Of a stretch of DNA of 64,000 nucleotides, positions 60,831 through 64,000 are shown one piece after another. Position 1 is the stretch's first letter; each line of letters opens with the position of its first letter. A program made the position numbers and the translations under genes. The notes under the pieces were generated by a model. That model saw only the letters and a program-made list of their open reading frames with translations. It did not search any database and had not been told where the DNA came from. The DNA comes from Celeribacter litoreus (GTDB taxonomy: Bacteria > Pseudomonadota > Alphaproteobacteria > Rhodobacterales > Rhodobacteraceae), in NCBI RefSeq assembly GCF_020165855.1, contig NZ_JAIUFY010000005.1, positions 186,001 to 250,000 on the forward strand, written 5' to 3'.

Positions 60831-62290
60831 GCGAATTCCCCCTGCACGAACCAGCCGGGATTTTGCGGCGTGTGAAAGAGCCAAAGCCGCCGCCCCTCCC
60901 GCGTCTCGACCCGCCAGTAATCGCGCACGCCGGACCGCCATCCGTCGTCCGCCATCCACCACTCTGGTGCGATGCGTTCGGGGCCGATGATCCGCCCTGA
61001 CGTGAGGGTCATGCGCCGCCATCGAAAGCGTGTCGGGGGCTGTGATCCTGTGGTGGCAATCGGTTCCGGCGGGAACAGGCGCAGAGGGCGCGGGCGTAGG
61101 GTGGACCATCCGCTGTCCGGCTGGCTGAAGGCCGCTGGCGCGATAGTGAAGGCATGGTCGGGGATGTGGCTGTCCGCAGGGAGAAACCGCTGAATGTTCT
61201 CCAGCCCGATCCGCGTGCCGATGCGCGTGATCAGGTCGTTCAACTGATCCGGAGAGCTTTGCCGCGATCCGATCTGTTGGACTGGGAGAGGTTCGACCTG
61301 TGTTGCCTCTAGACGGAGTTGGTCGATCCCGAACCCTGCGTCGACCTCCCCCACACCGCGTTCGAACAGCGGCAAAATCCGGTGCGGATCGCGCATCGGT
61401 GCGGCCAGACGCAATTCGACCTGCTGCTCGCCCTGATCGACGCGCCGCAGGGTGAGGCAGAGCCGCCGTGCGCCGGCCTCTTGGGCTTTGAGCTTGTCAC
61501 ACAGGGGGGCGAGGAGCCGCATGGTGATCCCCATCACATCTTCGGTGAGGCCGATGGGTTCGGGAAGGCTCATGCGCGTGGCGTAATGCGGTGGATCACT
61601 TTCGGGCGTGACGGGTTCGGGGATCGCCCCCACGGCCTGATCAAGTCGGATCATCAACTCGGGTCCGAACCGTCGGGCCAGAGGGGCGCGGGCAGCGGCG
61701 TTTAAGTCGCCAATGGTGCGCAGGCCCAGCCGTTGAAGTGAGGTGATCGTTTGGTCGTCAAGGCGTAGCGCCGCGACGGGGAGGTCATCCAAGCGGGTTT
61801 GCCCGTTCCCGAAATGCGCAAAGGCCCATGCCGCGCCGCGCGTCTCGGCGCATCCGAGGTGGAGGGCGACACCTGCACGGGCGGCGCGGTCACGCATATC
61901 CGCGAGCATATCGACCTCTCCGCCCCAAAGATGGGTGGAGCCGGTGACGTCCAGCACGAGACCATCCTCGCCCTCATAGCCAACCCACGGACAATAGCGT
62001 GTCGCCCACCGGCGCAGGGTGGCGAGGAACCGCGCGTCGAGGTCTGGTCGCGCTGGGCGGCTGACGAGGTCGGGACAAAAGGCGCGGGCATCGGCAAAGC
62101 TCATCCCGCGCGAGAGACCGAGGCGCTCTGCCGCCTCGTTGAGGCAGTAGACCCGCTCTGTGTTGTTGGTTTTCAGCGTGAGCGCGAAGGGTCCATCAAT
62201 GGGATGCGCGCGGAGAACCCGGTCACTCGACAGCCGGGGGAACCACATGCACACGACGCGTTTTCTGATTCCATCGAACATTCCAGACAC
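60827..62290 (-). CDS. imuB: ImuB, inactive Y-family polymerase-like mutasome protein
   Basis: ImuB is a catalytically dead Y-family polymerase relative that bridges DnaE2, ImuA and the beta clamp. The 487-residue protein has MWFPRLSSDRVLRAHPID near the start, RGMSFADARAFCPDLVSRPA, LVLDVTGSTHLWGGEVDML in the palm, and LRLDDQTITSLQRLGLRTIG (helix-hairpin-helix) near 175. Met15 is a possible alternative start. Its 5' end overlaps imuA by 68 bases and its stop overlaps dnaE2. Confidence 0.93.
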   Translation of the reverse strand: MSGMFDGIRKRVVCMWFPRLSSDRVLRAHPIDGPFALTLKTNNTERVYCLNEAAERLGLSRGMSFADARAFCPDLVSRPARPDLDARFLATLRRWATRYCPWVGYEGEDGLVLDVTGSTHLWGGEVDMLADMRDRAARAGVALHLGCAETRGAAWAFAHFGNGQTRLDDLPVAALRLDDQTITSLQRLGLRTIGDLNAAARAPLARRFGPELMIRLDQAVGAIPEPVTPESDPPHYATRMSLPEPIGLTEDVMGITMRLLAPLCDKLKAQEAGARRLCLTLRRVDQGEQQVELRLAAPMRDPHRILPLFERGVGEVDAGFGIDQLRLEATQVEPLPVQQIGSRQSSPDQLNDLITRIGTRIGLENIQRFLPADSHIPDHAFTIAPAAFSQPDSGWSTLRPRPLRLFPPEPIATTGSQPPTRFRWRRMTLTSGRIIGPERIAPEWWMADDGWRSGVRDYWRVETREGRRLWLFHTPQNPGWFVQGEFA

Positions 62291-62786
62291 CTAATGTTCC
62301 TGATTTGTTCTTTTTAATTTCCCACCGCATCAGAGTCGAGTCTTCCTGCAAAGGATCGGGGGTTTGGTTGAACATCGGAGCGGCGAGCCAACGTGTTTCG
62401 GCCGCGTTCGATCCCATGCCTTCGGGGATGATGCAGAGTCCTGTGGTGCCGCCCGCCTTGGCCGCCAATTGCAGCCTACGTCCCTCGCGGAGGTTCAGAG
62501 GTCGTGTTATTTCAATGACAACAAATGGCAATGCACCGTCTTTGAGAGCCTCTTCGGCAACGGCGAGACTGTCGATCTGTTCCTTCGGGCGCGCCAAGAG
62601 GAGGCGGCTCGGATCACAGAAGGGCAACAGGCCCTGCGGTGTCATTGTGTCAGACAGCCAGCTTTCCCGAATCCAGAGCAGATCTCCCTGTGCCGCCATT
62701 GCGGCAAAGGTCATCGCGCTCGGGCCAAAGACCTCATGGACCCGGGACCGGCGCAGGGGAAAGCAGCTATGGAAATCGACTCGCAT
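62223..62786 (-). CDS. imuA: ImuA, SOS mutasome RecA-like protein
   Basis: ImuA is a short RecA/SulA-like partner of ImuB and DnaE2. The 187-residue product has SRVHEVFGPSAMTFAAMAAQ near the N-terminus and GLCIIPEGMGSNAAETRW in the middle, the usual ImuA pattern, with a basic C-terminus (KTRRVHVV). It is the first gene of imuA-imuB-dnaE2. The SOS box ends only five bases before the ATG and no Shine-Dalgarno is visible, so the mRNA may be nearly leaderless. Confidence 0.9.
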   Translation of the reverse strand: MRVDFHSCFPLRRSRVHEVFGPSAMTFAAMAAQGDLLWIRESWLSDTMTPQGLLPFCDPSRLLLARPKEQIDSLAVAEEALKDGALPFVVIEITRPLNLREGRRLQLAAKAGGTTGLCIIPEGMGSNAAETRWLAAPMFNQTPDPLQEDSTLMRWEIKKNKSGTLGVWNVRWNQKTRRVHVVPPAVE

Positions 62787-62791
62787 AAAAA

Positions 62792-62806
62792 GAACATAAA
62801 GTGAAC
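62792..62806 (-). promoter_or_regulatory. LexA (SOS) box upstream of imuA
   Basis: Read on the minus strand, GTTC-ACTTTAT-GTTC fits exactly the alphaproteobacterial LexA consensus GTTC-N7-GTTC. Its place just before imuA predicts DNA-damage induction of the mutasome operon. Confidence 0.92.
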
Positions 62807-62914
62807 ATTAACCATTTCCAATGGGCCTGCGGGTGGCTCGTGCGGAGAGAGGTGTTCAACTCGGTGACTTATCTCGTCTATGCTTTCGAAAAGATTTTAA
62901 GAGGTAGGGCAAAG

Positions 62915-63784
62915 ATGAGTGCACAAGGGCGGGAGTGCCAATGGGATGTGGATGATCTGCATCTGACGGGACTGGCATGGGGTCCCGAGGACGGTGTGCC
63001 CGTTTTGGCCCTTCACGGCTGGATGGATCACGCCGAGAGTTTTCGCGAGTTGGCGCCGCGATTGACGGGCTGTCATGTGGTCGCGCTCGACCTGAGTGGG
63101 CAGGGACTTAGCGGGCATCGTGCGGCCCATGCGACCTATAATATCTGGGATGACCTACCGCAGATCGTAGGCCTTCTGGACCTCCTCGGATGGGAGGAGT
63201 GCGTTCTTCTCGGACACTCTCGCGGGGCAAACATCGCGGCCCTTCTCGCCGCCTCGCTGCCGGAACGGGTGAAAGCCCTCATCTCTCTCGACTCGCTTGT
63301 CTCCATGCCGACGGAAAACGACATCGTCGCGACGCTCCGCGCGTTTCTTCAGCAAACGCAAAAACAAAAGAGCCGCCCGCCGAGAACCTTTCAAACACAC
63401 GAAGACTATATCCAGCGCCGCTCTGGTCAGGGGAATGCCAGAGCAACGGCAGAGGCGCTCGCAGCCCGCGCCCTCGAAAGTCACGAGGGTGGTTTCCGGT
63501 TGCGCGGCGATCCGAGGCTGTTTGCCAGCTCCGCAGTCAAACTGACCCCGTCCGATGTCGAGGCCGTGCTCAAAGCGATCCAATGTCCGGTTCTGAACAT
63601 TTGGGCAAAAGAGGGGATGCTGCAGACGCGCCCCGACAACGGGGTGTTGGCTCGCTTGGGCGCGGACCTCATCCTGCGGTATGAGGCGATTGAACTTGCG
63701 GGGGATCACCATTTCCACCTTGAGCCGCAGGCGGCCGAAGAAATGGCGCAGGCTATTCAAGATTTCCTGCAACGGGTCGAATAG
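62915..63784 (+). CDS. Alpha/beta-hydrolase fold protein
   Basis: The frame is open from 62801, but the ATG at 62915 after AGAGGTAGGGCAAAG is the better start and gives 289 residues. The fold markers are LALHGWMDHAESFRELAPRL near residue 35 (oxyanion region HGW), the nucleophile elbow LLGHSRGANIAALLA near 104 (Ser in GHSRG), and the catalytic His in ELAGDHHFHLEP near 270. It is similar to small esterases, lipases or C-C hydrolases; the substrate is unknown. It diverges from imuA but does not share its SOS box position with a clear promoter. Confidence 0.82.
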   Translation: MSAQGRECQWDVDDLHLTGLAWGPEDGVPVLALHGWMDHAESFRELAPRLTGCHVVALDLSGQGLSGHRAAHATYNIWDDLPQIVGLLDLLGWEECVLLGHSRGANIAALLAASLPERVKALISLDSLVSMPTENDIVATLRAFLQQTQKQKSRPPRTFQTHEDYIQRRSGQGNARATAEALAARALESHEGGFRLRGDPRLFASSAVKLTPSDVEAVLKAIQCPVLNIWAKEGMLQTRPDNGVLARLGADLILRYEAIELAGDHHFHLEPQAAEEMAQAIQDFLQRVE

Positions 63785-63869
63785 CTTCAGGGATTGAGCA
63801 AAGCTGTGGCATGTGTGAGTTTCGGATGGATGGCGAGATTTCTGACCAAAAACTCAGCAGTTCAGCCCG

Positions 63870-63960
63870 TATGGATGACAAATCAAAAATGAAATAAAAA
63901 ATTCATTTGTATTTATAAATAAAAAATAAGAAAAAAAGATAACATTTATCAGAGAGGGTA
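63870..63960. other. Strongly AT-rich stretch
   Basis: From about 63880 the sequence changes to long A and T runs (AAATGAAATAAAAAATTCAT, TATTTATAAATAAAAAATAA), very unlike the rest of the window. A 7-bp inverted repeat AAATGAA/TTCATTT lies at 63887-63908. It is a probable promoter/UP-element region for the gene starting at 63965, or the edge of an acquired segment. Confidence 0.5.
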
Positions 63961-63964
63961 TTCC

Positions 63965-64000
63965 ATGAAACAGTCAGACGTCATGTTGGCTTGTATCGCG
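63965..64000 (+). CDS. Start of an unidentified gene (runs off the edge)
   Basis: An ATG nine bases after GAGAGGG opens a frame that stays open to the right edge. The 12 residues seen are MKQSDVMLACIA. The good ribosome binding site and AT-rich upstream region support a real start, but 12 residues do not allow a product call. Confidence 0.5.
   Translation, partial: MKQSDVMLACIA

Noticed and set aside
59502-60875. 457-residue plus-strand frame opposite dnaE2
   Set aside because: Shadow of dnaE2. DnaE2 motifs run continuously on the other strand.
60831-61109. N-terminal extension of DnaE2 by 93 residues
   Set aside because: The extension lies inside imuB and has biased, non-conserved sequence. 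The conserved DnaE2 start MTYAELCVTTNF begins at 60830.
1-64000. CRISPR arrays, insertion sequences, integrases, phage genes or rRNA genes
   Set aside because: No regularly spaced direct repeats, transposase or integrase-like translations, terminal inverted repeats or rRNA sequence were seen while reading the window.

Overview
The window reads as chromosomal DNA of an alphaproteobacterium of the Rhodobacterales (Roseobacter-type). Supporting signs are the S10/spc/alpha ribosomal gene order ending in rplQ, a bztABCD amino-acid transporter, an ATP12-type F1 chaperone, small DUF1127 proteins, a LuxR/LuxI pair of roseobacter type, the alphaproteobacterial imuA-imuB-dnaE2 cassette with a GTTC-N7-GTTC SOS box, and G+C-rich codon use. 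No rRNA, phage, insertion sequence or CRISPR array was seen; there is one tRNA, tRNA-Arg(ACG). 

Layout. 1-11,112: spc and alpha operons (rplX end, rplE, rpsN, rpsH, rplF, rplR, rpsE, rpmD | rplO, secY, adk, rpsM, rpsK, rpoA, rplQ). The spc operon is split between rpmD and rplO by about 2.5 kb that holds two DUF1127 genes, a 42-codon small ORF, several terminators and an opposite-strand RTX-like gene. 11,445-16,971: luxR-luxI, rarA, crcB, rluC, a HAD phosphatase and ATP12. 17,198-21,701: bztABCD. 21,750-29,238 (minus): sixA, argB, engB, yidC, a GGDEF/EAL protein, ttcA, yidD, rnpA, rpmH. 29,528-33,259: TVP38 protein, FAD/NAD disulfide oxidoreductase, orphan histidine kinase, tRNA-Arg. 33,375-38,430: IclR regulator divergent from a succinate-semialdehyde dehydrogenase / Fe-alcohol dehydrogenase / NCS2-like transporter operon. 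38,706-43,399 (minus): a BMP-type ABC importer. 43,505-57,479: a catabolic island. 57,522-62,806: the SOS mutasome. After that come an alpha/beta hydrolase and the start of another gene in AT-rich DNA. 

The most interesting part is 44,521-57,479. It combines close relatives of two vitamin B6 enzymes (pyridoxine 4-oxidase and pyridoxamine-pyruvate aminotransferase) with a NicX-type 2,5-dihydroxypyridine ring-cleaving dioxygenase (Fe ligands H265, H318, D320 all present), an HpaB-type flavin monooxygenase with a separate flavin reductase, two amidase-signature enzymes, an AbrB-family membrane protein, a TauD-type dioxygenase, and GntR and TetR regulators. The genes described for bacterial B6 ring opening (MHPC oxygenase, AAMS hydrolase) are not in the window. 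My inference is an undescribed route for B6 vitamers or a related 3-hydroxypyridine: hydroxylation para to the ring OH, NicX-type cleavage to an N-acyl maleamate-like product, then two amide hydrolyses. The BMP importer and the succinate-semialdehyde dehydrogenase operon next door could supply uptake and lower metabolism. A CAACC...GGTTG inverted repeat recurs upstream of the monooxygenase and beside gntR, and a perfect 20-bp palindrome lies between tetR and the dioxygenase gene. 

Product calls come from reading the translations and from remembered family sequences; no database search was run.
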